A DNA stretch of 64,000 nt from Rhodoferax mekongensis (GCF_032191775.1 NZ_CP132507.1:1575001-1639000), one strand, 5' to 3'. Counted from the stretch's first letter, positions 37,696 to 46,971 are shown. Notes: generated by a model from the sequence alone, not told the origin. Translations and numbers: made by a program.

Positions 37696-37721
37696 AGCGA
37701 TGAGATAGAGGGATCAGGGTT

Positions 37722-38579
37722 TCAGGCAAGCGTGGCAGTGGCATCCATGGTCAGAAACCCTTCGTGGTCTCTGCCCCACAGGCGCACCGTCTTGCCGTCT
37801 ACAGACGGCTCTCCGTGCACGGAGAAGGGGTGAATGTCAAACGTGGGCCGTACGGCCTTGAATTCGAAATGGCTGACCACCGCACCGGGCTTGTTGCTGC
37901 GTAACAGGTCCATCAGCAAGGTGGCAATCAGCGGGCCGTGAACGATGAGGCCGGGGTAGCCCTCGACTTCGGTGACGTATTTGCGGTCGTAGTGAATGCG
38001 GTGGCCGTTGAATGTCAGCGCGGAGTAGCGGAACAAGAGCACGTCGTCCGGCACGATGCGGCGCTCCCACGCAGAGCTTGCATGGGCCGGTGTGGGTGCG
38101 GGCACCACGTCATCCGGCTTGGGGGCATCTCGGTAAACGATGTTGTGGTGCTCGGTGAGGGCCGGTTGACCTTCCCCGTTACGGCTGATTTCGTGGCGCA
38201 CCTTTACAAAGATCAGGTTGCCGGTGCGTCCGGATTTTTCCTTCACGTCCACGATGGTGGAGGTGCGGCGAAGCGCATCACCTACCAACAAAGGCGCGTG
38301 AAAGGTGAAGTCGCTGCCCGCCCACATGCGGCGGGGTAGGGGCACGGGGGGCAAAAAGCTGCCGCGCTTGGCATGGCCGTCGGCGCCGATTTCTGATTGG
38401 GCGTACATCGGCAAGAAATACAGCCAGTGCCAGAGGTACGGCAGGGGGGTGCCGGGGGCGGGGCGTTGCCCTGCCAAGGGTGGGGGCCAGTCCAGGGTGG
38501 CGGACAGCGCTGCGTAGGGCGTCGCAGTCGCGATGTCGTCCACGGTTTCGCTGCGGCCGATCCAGTCTTGCAAATTCAT
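37722..38579 (-). CDS. MaoC-like (FAS1-type dehydratase) hydratase, mesaconyl-CoA/itaconyl-CoA hydratase-like
   Basis: This is a 285-residue double-hot-dog protein. The N-terminal half has WLYFLPMYAQSEIGADGH and PLPRRMWAGSDFTFHAPL. The C-terminal half has LLFRYSALTFNGHRIHYDRKY (His of the hydratase motif) and YPGLIVHGPLIATLLMDL. This arrangement is seen in mesaconyl-C4-CoA hydratases and fungal/bacterial itaconyl-CoA hydratases. Together with a class III CoA-transferase and a CitE-like lyase it completes an activate-hydrate-cleave sequence. ATG at 38579 has GGAG 8 bp upstream; the 20 codons before it overlap tctC and are not needed. Confidence 0.85.
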   Translation of the reverse strand: MNLQDWIGRSETVDDIATATPYAALSATLDWPPPLAGQRPAPGTPLPYLWHWLYFLPMYAQSEIGADGHAKRGSFLPPVPLPRRMWAGSDFTFHAPLLVGDALRRTSTIVDVKEKSGRTGNLIFVKVRHEISRNGEGQPALTEHHNIVYRDAPKPDDVVPAPTPAHASSAWERRIVPDDVLLFRYSALTFNGHRIHYDRKYVTEVEGYPGLIVHGPLIATLLMDLLRSNKPGAVVSHFEFKAVRPTFDIHPFSVHGEPSVDGKTVRLWGRDHEGFLTMDATATLA

Positions 38580-38596
38580 GCTCCGTGCTCCCCGGC

Positions 38597-39565
38597 TCAA
38601 TCGATTTGAATCTTGGCCGCGGTCACCACTGCTTTCCAATGTGCAGCTTCTTTCTTGACGAAGGCTTTGAGCTGGTCTGGAGTGCCTGTTTCGACTTCTG
38701 CGCCCTGGTCCTCAATCTTCTTCTCGGTCGCTTTGTCGGTCAGGATGGCGTTCATCTCTTTGTTCAACTTGTCGATGACGGCTTTGGGTGTTTTGGCGGG
38801 GGCAAACATCGCGTACCACTGCGACATGTTCACGTTGGCAATGCCTTGCTCAGCCAGCGTTGGCAATTCGGGCATCACGATGGAGCGCTTCTCGCCGGCG
38901 ATACCCAAGGCGCGCAGCTTGCCGCCCTTGACCTGGGGGTAGGCGGTAAACATGCTGGGAAACATCAGTTGGGTGCTGCCCGCAATGGTGTCCACCACGG
39001 CGGGTGCAGAGCCCTTGTAAGGAATGCCCTGAATCTCCAGGCCGGCAGACATGCGGAACAGCTCGCCTGCAATGTGGGGGGCGGTGCCATTGCCCGCACT
39101 GGCGTAGTTGAAGGTGTTGGGCTTGGCTTTGATCAGCTGGACCAGCTCTTTGGCATTTTTGGCGGGCACGTTGTTGTTCACCACCAGCACGGTCGGAGAG
39201 GCGGCAATCATGCCAATAGCCTCAAAGTCGGTGACCGGGTCGTACTTCAGCTTTTGTAGTGCAGGGTTGATTCCATGTGTGGCGATGTAGCCAAGCATGA
39301 TGGTGTACCCGTCCGGTGCAGCCTTGGCGACATATTCAGATGCGATGGCCCCGCCCGCACCGGCTCTGTTTTCCACAATCACCGGTTGGCCTAGCTTGGC
39401 ACTGAGGCCCTGGCCGATGATGCGGGCGATGGCATCATTGGCGCCGCCTGCCGCTGTCGGGACCACGATGGTGATGGCTTTATCAGGCCATGCTTGGGCA
39501 AGTGCCTGGGCAAGCGGTGTCAACAGTGCGCCGAGGGCGACTGTCGCGGTGAGCAAATTTTTCAT
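38597..39565 (-). CDS. tctC: Tripartite tricarboxylate transporter solute-binding protein (TctC/Bug family)
   Basis: This is a 322-residue secreted protein: signal peptide (MKNLLTATVALGALLTPLAQALAQ), then WPDKAITIVVPTAAGGANDAIAR and PVIVENRAGAGGAIASEYV, the diagnostic Bug-family ligand loops. It captures a carboxylated ligand in the periplasm and feeds TctAB. ATG at 39565 is chosen because AAGG lies 8 bp before it; the ATG two codons earlier sits too close. It is the first gene of the operon, divergent from a LysR gene across about 90 bp. Confidence 0.93.
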   Translation of the reverse strand: MKNLLTATVALGALLTPLAQALAQAWPDKAITIVVPTAAGGANDAIARIIGQGLSAKLGQPVIVENRAGAGGAIASEYVAKAAPDGYTIMLGYIATHGINPALQKLKYDPVTDFEAIGMIAASPTVLVVNNNVPAKNAKELVQLIKAKPNTFNYASAGNGTAPHIAGELFRMSAGLEIQGIPYKGSAPAVVDTIAGSTQLMFPSMFTAYPQVKGGKLRALGIAGEKRSIVMPELPTLAEQGIANVNMSQWYAMFAPAKTPKAVIDKLNKEMNAILTDKATEKKIEDQGAEVETGTPDQLKAFVKKEAAHWKAVVTAAKIQID

Positions 39566-39654
39566 GGGCATAGCCTTGTCTCCAGATCGTTATGGAGCAG
39601 ATGTTGCGCTTCGCCAGTCGTTTTGTGAATTGCAACTTTTGCTAGTATTGGTGC

Positions 39655-40575
39655 ATGGCGCGCATCAATTTCGACTTGCAGCAACTTCAGGCTTTTGTGG
39701 CCGTCGCGGAACGGGGCAGCTTTCGCGCTGCGGCGGACGAGATTCACCTGTCGTCTCCAGCGCTGAGCCGCCGCATCGAGAGGCTGGAGTCCATTCTGGG
39801 CGCCAAACTGTTCAACCGCACCACCCGCGATGTGAAGTTGACGCCGCTGGGACGCACTTTTCTGGAGCGCGCCCGTGCTGCACTGGACGATCTGGAAGCC
39901 GCCATGCTCGGCATCTCTGACATCGCCGGAAGCCGAATCGGGCGTGTGACTGTGGCCTGCGTGCCCTCAGCAGCGCTGCATTTCCTGCCTTCGGTGGTGA
40001 GCTCCTTCAGCGACAAGTTTCCGAAGATCCGCATCCGCTTGATGGATGAGGCGGCCGGCCAAGTCGTGGCCAGTGTGTTGGCGGGCGAGTGCGATTTCGG
40101 CATCGCCTTCATGGGCAACCAGGTGCCGGGGGTGGACTTTCTGCCCATTCATGATGATGAGTTTGTCTTGGCCATGCCCCGCGGGCATGCCATGGCCAAG
40201 CGCCGCTCTGTCGCGTGGGCTGACTTGACCGATGAAAAGTTGATTGCAGTTGCGCGCAGCAGCGGCAACCGCCAGTTACTGGACGACGCATTGGCCCGCG
40301 CCGGCTGCAACCCCTCCTACCGCTTTGAAGTCAGCCACATTGCCACGCTGCTGGGCATGGTGGAGGCAGGTTTGGGCATGGCAGCTGTGCCACGGCTGGC
40401 TTTGCCCGCAAACCACCCCACGCTGGTGGGGGTGTCTTTGCGACAGCCCGCGGTCTCGCGACAACTGGGCCTCACCACTTTGCATGGCGCCACCCTGAGT
40501 GCGCCATCACAGGTGTTTTACGAGCACCTGCGCACGGCGCTCCAGGCCAAAAAGAAGCTCAAGGCGCGAGCGTAG
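39655..40575 (+). CDS. LysR-family regulator of the tct operon
   Basis: This 306-residue protein has an N-terminal winged helix-turn-helix (residues 1-65: LQQLQAFVAVAERGSFRAAA, LSPALSRRIERLE-like SSPALSRRIERLE, LFNRTTRDVKLTPLG). The effector-binding domain covers about 90-295. Divergent position next to tctC is the classic layout for a LysR activator of a catabolic operon, so its inducer is probably the transported acid or a CoA-free intermediate (inference). The last 17 bases overlap the 3' end of nadB on the other strand. Confidence 0.9.
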   Translation: MARINFDLQQLQAFVAVAERGSFRAAADEIHLSSPALSRRIERLESILGAKLFNRTTRDVKLTPLGRTFLERARAALDDLEAAMLGISDIAGSRIGRVTVACVPSAALHFLPSVVSSFSDKFPKIRIRLMDEAAGQVVASVLAGECDFGIAFMGNQVPGVDFLPIHDDEFVLAMPRGHAMAKRRSVAWADLTDEKLIAVARSSGNRQLLDDALARAGCNPSYRFEVSHIATLLGMVEAGLGMAAVPRLALPANHPTLVGVSLRQPAVSRQLGLTTLHGATLSAPSQVFYEHLRTALQAKKKLKARA

Positions 40576-42172
40576 TTGGCACCGCCACATCCAGCATGCC
40601 GGGGTAGTCGCGGCTGAAGTGCAAACCGCGGCTCTCGTGGCGGGCTTGGGCGCTCTTCACAATCAGGTCGGCCACTTGCACCAGGTTGCGCAGTTCCAGC
40701 AGGTCGCGGGTGACATGGAAGTGGGCATAAAACTCGGCAATCTCGCCTTGCAGCAGCGCGATGCGGTGTGCCGCGCGCTCCAGCCGTTTGTTGGTGCGCA
40801 CGATGCCGACGTAGTCCCACATGAAGCGGCGCAGCTCGTCCCAGTTGTGGGAGATGACCACGCTTTCGTCCGCATCGGTCACGCGGCTGTCGTCCCAGGC
40901 GGGCAAGAGGCGTGGTGCCTCAGAGCTGCCATTGGCGAGTTCACTTGCTATCAAAGCAGTAGCTGCTCGCGCAAACACCATGCACTCCACCAGCGAATTC
41001 GATGCCAGGCGGTTTGCGCCGTGCAAGCCCGTGCAGGCGGTCTCGCCCACGGCATACAGGCCTTGCACATCGGTCCGGGCATCCAGGTCGGTGACCACGC
41101 CGCCGCAGGTGTAGTGGGCCGCTGGCACCACGGGGATGGGTTGCTTGGACATGTCGATCCCCAGCTCCAGGCAGCGGGCGTAGATGTTGGGGAAATGCTC
41201 TTGGATAAAGCTCAGCGGCTGGTGTGAGATGTCGAGGTAAACGCAGTCGAAGCCGCCTTTCTTCATCTCGAAGTCGATGGCGCGGGCCACCACGTCGCGC
41301 GGCGCCAGCTCGGCGCGCGGGTCGTGCTTAGGCATAAAGCGTTCGCCGGTGGGCAGCAGAAGGCGGCCGCCCTCGCCACGCACCGCTTCGGTGATCAAAA
41401 AGCTCTTGGCGTGCGGGTGAAACAAGCAGGTGGGGTGGAACTGGATGAATTCCATGTTCTGCACCTGGCAGCCTGCCCGCCAGGCGGCGGCAATGCCGTC
41501 GCCAGTGGCGGTGTCGGGGTTGGTGGTGTAGAGGTAAACCTTGCCCGCGCCGCCTGTGGCCAGGATGGTGTGGGGCGCCTGGAAGGTGAGCACTTCGTCG
41601 GTGTCGTCATCCAGCGCGTACAGGCCTACGCAGCGGTTGGGGCCAGCCTGGCCCAGCTTGGTGGTGGTGATCAGGTCCACCAGCGTGTGGTGCTCAAACA
41701 GCGTCACATTGGCGCTGGCTTTCACCTTCTCGATCAGGGTTTGCTGCACCGCGGCACCGGTGGCATCTGTCACGTGGACGATGCGCCGTGCGCTGTGACC
41801 GCCTTCGCGCGTGAGGTGCAGTTGGCCCGCGTGGCCCGCTTCTTCCGAAAACGGCACGCCCAGCTTTTGCAACCAAGCAATCGATTGGGGCGCGTTCTCC
41901 ACCACGAACTGCGTGGCTTTGAGGTCGCACAGGCCGGCACCGGCAATCAGCGTGTCGTCCACGTGGGCGGCAAAACTGTCGTCCTTGTCCCACACGGCGG
42001 CAATGCCGCCTTGGGCCCAGCCGCTGCTGCCTTCGCGCACCGCACGTTTGGTGAGGATAGCCACACGGTGTTGCTGTGAGAGCAACAGCGCCGCACTCAG
42101 GCCGGCGAGGCCGCTGCCAACGATGAGCACATCAAAGTGCAGGGGTGCGCTTGTTTTTGTCGTGGATGTCAT
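40559..42172 (-). CDS. nadB: L-aspartate oxidase
   Basis: This 537-residue FAD enzyme oxidises aspartate to iminoaspartate, the substrate of NadA. The dinucleotide loop DVLIVGSGLAGLSAALLL is at residues 14-31. REGSSGWAQGGIAAVWD, IQFHPTCLFHP and RLASNSLVECMVFARAA are characteristic. AAHYTCGGVVTDLDARTDV fits the active-site arginine/histidine region. The ATG follows the SulP stop directly (TAAATG), implying coupling. A 26-bp match to the dispersed repeat lies within codons for MVFARAATALIAS. Confidence 0.96.
   Translation of the reverse strand: MTSTTKTSAPLHFDVLIVGSGLAGLSAALLLSQQHRVAILTKRAVREGSSGWAQGGIAAVWDKDDSFAAHVDDTLIAGAGLCDLKATQFVVENAPQSIAWLQKLGVPFSEEAGHAGQLHLTREGGHSARRIVHVTDATGAAVQQTLIEKVKASANVTLFEHHTLVDLITTTKLGQAGPNRCVGLYALDDDTDEVLTFQAPHTILATGGAGKVYLYTTNPDTATGDGIAAAWRAGCQVQNMEFIQFHPTCLFHPHAKSFLITEAVRGEGGRLLLPTGERFMPKHDPRAELAPRDVVARAIDFEMKKGGFDCVYLDISHQPLSFIQEHFPNIYARCLELGIDMSKQPIPVVPAAHYTCGGVVTDLDARTDVQGLYAVGETACTGLHGANRLASNSLVECMVFARAATALIASELANGSSEAPRLLPAWDDSRVTDADESVVISHNWDELRRFMWDYVGIVRTNKRLERAAHRIALLQGEIAEFYAHFHVTRDLLELRNLVQVADLIVKSAQARHESRGLHFSRDYPGMLDVAVPTTLAP
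40947..40972 (-). repeat. Dispersed palindromic repeat, partial copy 5 (inside nadB)
   Basis: On minus, GCGCGAGCAGCTACTGCTTT then GATAGC matches the conserved right half of the family; the left palindrome arm is absent. It encodes part of a conserved helix, so convergence rather than insertion is possible. Confidence 0.5.
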
Positions 42173-43882
42173 TTAATAGGGTCGGGAAAAATCAGGGTGT
42201 GGCGGGCATCGGGCAGCTTGTGCATCATGCACGGCGAGCTCCAGCGCCTGCGCCAACGTGGGGTTGAGGTTGGCTGGGCCCAGGGCCTCGGTAACCCCGC
42301 AGCGCAGCAGGATGTCTTGTGGCTGGAAGGCCAGCCCGCATGCAATCAGGCGCACACCCCGCTTGTGGCAGGTGTGCACCAAGTCCAGCACAGTGTCCGC
42401 ACCGGATGAGTCTATGTAGAGCACGTTTTTGAAGTCCAGCACCAGAACCCGGGTGGGCAGGTGGTCTTCGAGGTTTTCAATCAGCTTGACCGCGCCGAAG
42501 AAGATGGCGCCATGCAATCGATGGGCTGCGACATCGCGTTCAAGGCCCACCAGCGGCGGGTAGTCCTGCGCGCTGAGTTGCTCGCAACGCGAGAGGCTGG
42601 AAATGCGGTAGATGAAGGTGAGGCAGGCGGCGACCAGCCCTACTTCTACGGCGACTGTCAGGTCAAACACTACCGTCAGGAAAAACACGGCCAGCAGGGT
42701 CGCGCGGTAAGGGAGGCGGTATTGCCGCAGGTGCACAAACTCACGCCATTCGCCCATGTTCCAGGCTACAAACATGAGGATGGCGGCCATGGCAGCGAGC
42801 GGAATGTTTTTGGCCAAGGGCGCTGCCACGAGCACCACCAGCATCAGGGTGAGGGCGTGCACCATGCCAGCCACCGGGCTGCTGGCACCACTCTTGATGT
42901 TGGTGACCGTACGGGCAATGGTGCCAGTGGCCGGCATGCCCCCGAAGAAGGGAGTGACCAGGTTGGCAATGCCCTGGGCCATCAGCTCCTGGTTGGGGTC
43001 GTGCCGGTCGCCGATCATGCCGTCGGCCACCCGGGCACAGAGCAGGGATTCAATGGCGCCCAGCATGGCCAGCGTGGTGGCAGGAATGAACAGAAAGCGC
43101 ACGGTCTCCCAGCTGAAATCGGGCAAGGCAAAGCCGGGCAATGCAGAGGGCACGCCGCCGAAGCGGCTGCCGATGGTTTCCACGGGCAATCCCGCCAGAC
43201 CCACTACGAGAGTAGCTCCAATCAGTGCGACCACTGCGCCAGGCACCAGCGCCAACTTGGCAGCCCACGCATTGGCTTTGGCCAGGCGGGTGAGACCGAA
43301 CTGCCATGCCACGATGACCGCCAGACTGGCCAATGCGAGTGCCGTCGCCTGCAGGTTGATGGTGGAGAGCGAAGCACTCAGCGTGTGCAGGATGCCGAAG
43401 AAGCTGCCCGGCATGGGTCCGGTGTTCAGACCCAGAAAGTCTTTGACCTGCGAGAGCGCAATCAGCACTGCAATGCCATTGGTAAAGCCGATGACCACCG
43501 CAATCGGGATAAAGCGCACCAGCGTGCCCAGCCGGAAGAAACCGAAGGCGAACAGCATCACGCCAGACATGGCGGTTGCAATGACCAGATTGGCATAGCC
43601 ATAGCGCTCGACGATCCCGTACACGATGACGATGAATGCACCGGCCGGCCCGCCGATTTGCACCCGGCTGCCACCCAGCGCAGAGATCAAAAAGCCGGCA
43701 ATGATGGCAGTGAACAAACCTGCCTCGGGCTTGAGCCCGCTGGCGATGGCAAAGGCCATGGCCAAGGGCAGCGCCACTACACCCACCGTGAGGCCCGCGC
43801 CAATGTCCCCTGCCAGGCGCTGCCGGTTGTAGCCCTGCAGGGCATCCATCAGGCGCGGGTGGAAAAAGCGGGGTGCAGCCAT
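42173..43882 (-). CDS. SulP-family anion transporter with STAS domain
   Basis: This is a 569-residue inner-membrane transporter with a membrane domain of about 12-14 helices (residues 25-420). It has GLTVGVVALPLAMAFAIASG and GGSRVQIGGPAGAFIVIVYG, the SulP signature. A C-terminal STAS domain (about 450-555) has LDFKNVLYIDSSGADTVLDL. SulP proteins carry sulfate, bicarbonate or dicarboxylates; the sequence alone does not decide. It stands between a DUF1275 gene (7 bp away) and nadB (0 bp), forming an operon. Confidence 0.92.
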   Translation of the reverse strand: MAAPRFFHPRLMDALQGYNRQRLAGDIGAGLTVGVVALPLAMAFAIASGLKPEAGLFTAIIAGFLISALGGSRVQIGGPAGAFIVIVYGIVERYGYANLVIATAMSGVMLFAFGFFRLGTLVRFIPIAVVIGFTNGIAVLIALSQVKDFLGLNTGPMPGSFFGILHTLSASLSTINLQATALALASLAVIVAWQFGLTRLAKANAWAAKLALVPGAVVALIGATLVVGLAGLPVETIGSRFGGVPSALPGFALPDFSWETVRFLFIPATTLAMLGAIESLLCARVADGMIGDRHDPNQELMAQGIANLVTPFFGGMPATGTIARTVTNIKSGASSPVAGMVHALTLMLVVLVAAPLAKNIPLAAMAAILMFVAWNMGEWREFVHLRQYRLPYRATLLAVFFLTVVFDLTVAVEVGLVAACLTFIYRISSLSRCEQLSAQDYPPLVGLERDVAAHRLHGAIFFGAVKLIENLEDHLPTRVLVLDFKNVLYIDSSGADTVLDLVHTCHKRGVRLIACGLAFQPQDILLRCGVTEALGPANLNPTLAQALELAVHDAQAARCPPHPDFSRPY

Positions 43883-43889
43883 GGCGGGG

Positions 43890-44636
43890 TCAGGCGGCAG
43901 GGTAAGCGGAAGGGTGCAGGTCCTTCCACAAGGGTTTGATTACCAGTGCCAAAAGCGCCAAGGCCAAGGGCAGGGTGGCGATGTAGCCCACATGCTTGAA
44001 GCCCAGTGCCCCGGCCAGCGCCCCCAGTGCAAAGGCGCCAATCAGCTTGCCCTGCAGGCGCAGCTTGTCGCGGTTGGCGCGCACGGGGTGTTCAGAAGGA
44101 GCGGGGTTGATGTAGAGCAGCTTGCCCAGTTCAATGCCCATATCGGTGACCAAACCGGTGATGTGGGTGGTGCGAATCTCTGCGCGCGAGATTTTGGTGA
44201 TGACCGCGTTCTGCAGGCCCATGATGAAGCAGAGCAGCACCACCGTGAGCGGCACAAACAGGTGGGCGGCGACGGCAATGGCACCACCAAACAAGCCGAA
44301 CACCAACAGCAAAGCTGCCTCCAGCAAAAGTGGCAGGCCATACGCGCTGTGCAAGTGGTGGCGCATGCCCCAGTTCACCAACAGGGCAGTGCACATGGCG
44401 CCGGTCACAAAGGCCAGCAGCATGGCCAAGCCGACCAGTGCAGTGCCGGTGTGGCCCAGCACCAAAGCGTCCGCTATGCCCGACACCACGCCGGTCATGT
44501 GGGAGGTGTACTGGTTGACCGCCAAAAAACCACCTGCATTGGCAGCCCCAGCCACGGCGGCGAGGGTCACGCCCAAGCGCGTGTTGGCTTGCGGGGTACG
44601 TTGCACATCGGTCCAACCACGGATCAGGGGGATCAT
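43890..44636 (-). CDS. DUF1275 (YoaK) family membrane protein
   Basis: This 248-residue protein has about six membrane helices. VAGAANAGGFLAVNQYTSHMTGVVSGIAD (in part) is the DUF1275 hallmark, with CFIMGLQNAVITKISRAEIRTTHITG in the middle. No function is established for the family. It is the first gene of the DUF1275-SulP-nadB group. ATG at 44636 gives MIPLIRGWTDVQRT, with GGGG-rich sequence upstream but no clear Shine-Dalgarno. Confidence 0.87.
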   Translation of the reverse strand: MIPLIRGWTDVQRTPQANTRLGVTLAAVAGAANAGGFLAVNQYTSHMTGVVSGIADALVLGHTGTALVGLAMLLAFVTGAMCTALLVNWGMRHHLHSAYGLPLLLEAALLLVFGLFGGAIAVAAHLFVPLTVVLLCFIMGLQNAVITKISRAEIRTTHITGLVTDMGIELGKLLYINPAPSEHPVRANRDKLRLQGKLIGAFALGALAGALGFKHVGYIATLPLALALLALVIKPLWKDLHPSAYPAA

Positions 44637-44684
44637 GCTGTGGGACCGGTGTGTGCTGTGCCTGATGGATAAAGCGACTGTGCT

Positions 44685-46856
44685 TTAGTGGATGCGCATG
44701 CCGGGCTGGGCGCCGGGCCAGGGGTTGAGGATGTAGATGCCGGGGTTGGCGCCCTCATCTGCATGGCTGGCCGCCATGACCATGCCTTCGGACATGCCGA
44801 ACTTCATCTTGCGCGGCGCCAGATTGGCCACCAGCACGGTGAGCTGGCCCACCAGCTCTTCGGGCTGGTACATGCTGGCGATGCCGCTGAATACATTGCG
44901 CGTGGTGGGTTGGCCCTCGGCGTTTTTTTCACCCACATCAAGGGTCAGGCGGAGCAGCTTGGTGGAGCCTTCCACAGCTTCGCAGTTCACGATCTTTGCA
45001 ATGCGCAGGTCGATTTTGGCGAAGTCGTCAATGCTGATGGTGGGCGCCAAGGCCTCGCCGCCAGGGGCGTTGGGATCAGCCGGCACAGCCGCAGGAGCGG
45101 ACTTTGCTACTTTTTTAGGAGCTGCTTGCGCAGGTTCCGCGGGCGCTAGAGGCTCTTTGGGTTCAAAAAGTGCGTCCAGCTGCTCGGGGGTCACGCGTTG
45201 CATCAGGTGTTGGTAGGGCTGGATGGCTGCTACGTCGTGCTGAACCAAGTGCCACTCTCGCAGGTTGGCACCTGTAAACGTTTCTACAGCATTTGCCAAG
45301 TTTGGTAATACAGGTGCCAAGTAGCGTGTCAATACGGTGAAGCAGTTGATAAGCACAGAGCAGACTTGGTGCAGTGCTTGGTTATTCGCCGCATCTTTGG
45401 CCAAGTCCCATGGTTTGTTCTGGTCCACATAGGCATTCACCTTGTCGGCCAGTAGCATGATTTCCCGAGTGGCTTTGCTGTAATCGCGGTCTTCATAAAG
45501 GCGACCGATGTTGTCAGCTGCTTCGCGCAATTCATTTACAAGCGCAAAGCCTTGCGAGCCGAAGTCGCTCGTGAGCTTGCCGTCAAAGCGCTTGGTGATG
45601 AAGCCCGCAGCGCGCGACGCAATGTTCACGTACTTGCCAATCAGGTCGCTGTTCACCCGCGCCATGAAGTCGTCGGCGTTGAAGTCGATGTCTTCGTTGC
45701 GTGCCGACAGCTTGGCGGCAAGGTAATAGCGCAGCCACTCGGCGTTCATGCCCAGGCTCAGGTACTTGAGCGGGTCCAGACCGGTGCCGCGGCTTTTGCT
45801 CATCTTCTCGCCGTTGTTGACGGTCAAAAAGCCGTGCACAAACACATTGTTGGGTGTCTTGCGGCCGCTGAACTTCAGCATCGCGGGCCAGAACAGCGTG
45901 TGGAAGGTGACGATGTCTTTGCCGATGAAGTGGTACTGCTCGGTATCACTTGCTGCCATGTATTCGTCAAAGCTGCGGGTGTCGCCGTGCTTAGCCTTGG
46001 GACCGCCTTTGTCGAACCAGTTTTTGAGCGACGCCAGGTAGCCCACAGGCGCGTCCAGCCACACATAGAAGTATTTGCCCGGCGCATCAGGAATCTCGAT
46101 ACCGAAGTAAGGTGCGTCGCGGCTGATGTCCCAGTCGCCCAAGCCTTCGCTCTGGGTGCCGTCCGGGTTGGTGCGTACGGAGAACCACTCTTTGATCTTG
46201 TTGGCCACTTCGGGTTGAAGCTTGCCGTCTTGCGTCCAGTTCTCAAGAAACTCCACGCAGCGCGGGTCCGACAACTTGAAGAAGTAGTGCTCGGAGTTCT
46301 TGAGCTCAGGCTTTGCGCCGGACAAAGCAGAGTAAGGATTGATCAGGTCCGTGGGCGCGTAGACCGAGCCGCAGACCTCACAGTTGTCGCCGTACTGGTC
46401 CTTGGCGTGGCACTTGGGGCACTCGCCTTTGATGTAGCGGTCCGGCAAGAACATGTTCTTCTCGGGATCGAAGAACTGTTCGATGGTGCGCACTTCGATC
46501 AGGCTGCCATCGGCGCGGTCACGCAGGTCGCGGTAAATCTGGCGGGCCAGCTCGGTGTTTTCGGGCGAGTGGGTGCTGTGCCAGTTGTCAAAACTGATGT
46601 GAAAGCCATCCAGGTACTGCTTGCGCCCGGCGGCGATGTTGGCCACGAATTGCTCGGGCGTCACGCCGGCTTTCTCAGCCGCAATCATGATGGGCGCGCC
46701 GTGCGTGTCGTCCGCGCCTACGAAGTTCACCGCGTTGCCCTGCATGCGCTGGAACCGCACCCAGATGTCGGCCTGGATGTACTCCATGATGTGGCCGATA
46801 TGGAAGTTGCCGTTGGCGTAGGGGAGGGCGGTGGTAACAAAGAGTTGGCGAGGCAT
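44685..46856 (-). CDS. metG: Methionyl-tRNA synthetase, dimeric form
   Basis: This 723-residue class I synthetase has the HIGH motif [11 protein letters not shown] (about 16-24) and zinc knuckles [18 protein letters not shown] (about 142-159). KMSKS is in [13 protein letters not shown], and the anticodon-binding helical domain covers about 390-555. A C-terminal EMAP/Trbp tRNA-binding dimerisation domain (about 612-723) begins [17 protein letters not shown]. The linker between the last two (about 560-610) is Ala/Pro/Lys-rich, and its first part is encoded by a copy of the dispersed repeat. It stands alone between convergent or distant neighbours. Confidence 0.97.
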   Translation of the reverse strand: MPRQLFVTTALPYANGNFHIGHIMEYIQADIWVRFQRMQGNAVNFVGADDTHGAPIMIAAEKAGVTPEQFVANIAAGRKQYLDGFHISFDNWHSTHSPENTELARQIYRDLRDRADGSLIEVRTIEQFFDPEKNMFLPDRYIKGECPKCHAKDQYGDNCEVCGSVYAPTDLINPYSALSGAKPELKNSEHYFFKLSDPRCVEFLENWTQDGKLQPEVANKIKEWFSVRTNPDGTQSEGLGDWDISRDAPYFGIEIPDAPGKYFYVWLDAPVGYLASLKNWFDKGGPKAKHGDTRSFDEYMAASDTEQYHFIGKDIVTFHTLFWPAMLKFSGRKTPNNVFVHGFLTVNNGEKMSKSRGTGLDPLKYLSLGMNAEWLRYYLAAKLSARNEDIDFNADDFMARVNSDLIGKYVNIASRAAGFITKRFDGKLTSDFGSQGFALVNELREAADNIGRLYEDRDYSKATREIMLLADKVNAYVDQNKPWDLAKDAANNQALHQVCSVLINCFTVLTRYLAPVLPNLANAVETFTGANLREWHLVQHDVAAIQPYQHLMQRVTPEQLDALFEPKEPLAPAEPAQAAPKKVAKSAPAAVPADPNAPGGEALAPTISIDDFAKIDLRIAKIVNCEAVEGSTKLLRLTLDVGEKNAEGQPTTRNVFSGIASMYQPEELVGQLTVLVANLAPRKMKFGMSEGMVMAASHADEGANPGIYILNPWPGAQPGMRIH
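45106..45155 (+). repeat. Dispersed palindromic repeat, copy 6 (inside the metG linker)
   Basis: GCTACTTTTTTAGGAGCTGC then TTGCGCAGGTTCCGCGGGCG and CTAGAGGCTC. It is a near-complete copy lying in frame within metG, encoding about residues 568-584 ([17 protein letters not shown]). Confidence 0.85.
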
Positions 46857-46971
46857 GGGGAATCGACTTTCACAGAGGAACCGGTGATTTTAGTCGGGGC
46901 GGGGATTGCCGTTGTGTAGGCCAGCTTTGTGGTGGGATCAGTCGGGCTGGGCGTTTTGCTACGTAGGTGCC
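46857..46971. other. Spacer upstream of metG, part of a 390-bp gene-free stretch
   Basis: The stretch 46857-47246 between metG and the dienoyl-CoA isomerase gene has no credible gene. Small frames crossing it on both strands run through palindromes and resemble no family. This first part holds the presumed metG leader and promoter; no clear -35/-10 pair was recognised. The rest holds the two hairpin elements listed next. Confidence 0.6.

Noticed and set aside
42461-43939. A 492-residue plus-strand frame opposite SulP
   Set aside because: It is extremely Gln/His/Gly-rich with no hydrophobic or catalytic pattern, an antisense shadow of membrane-protein codons.
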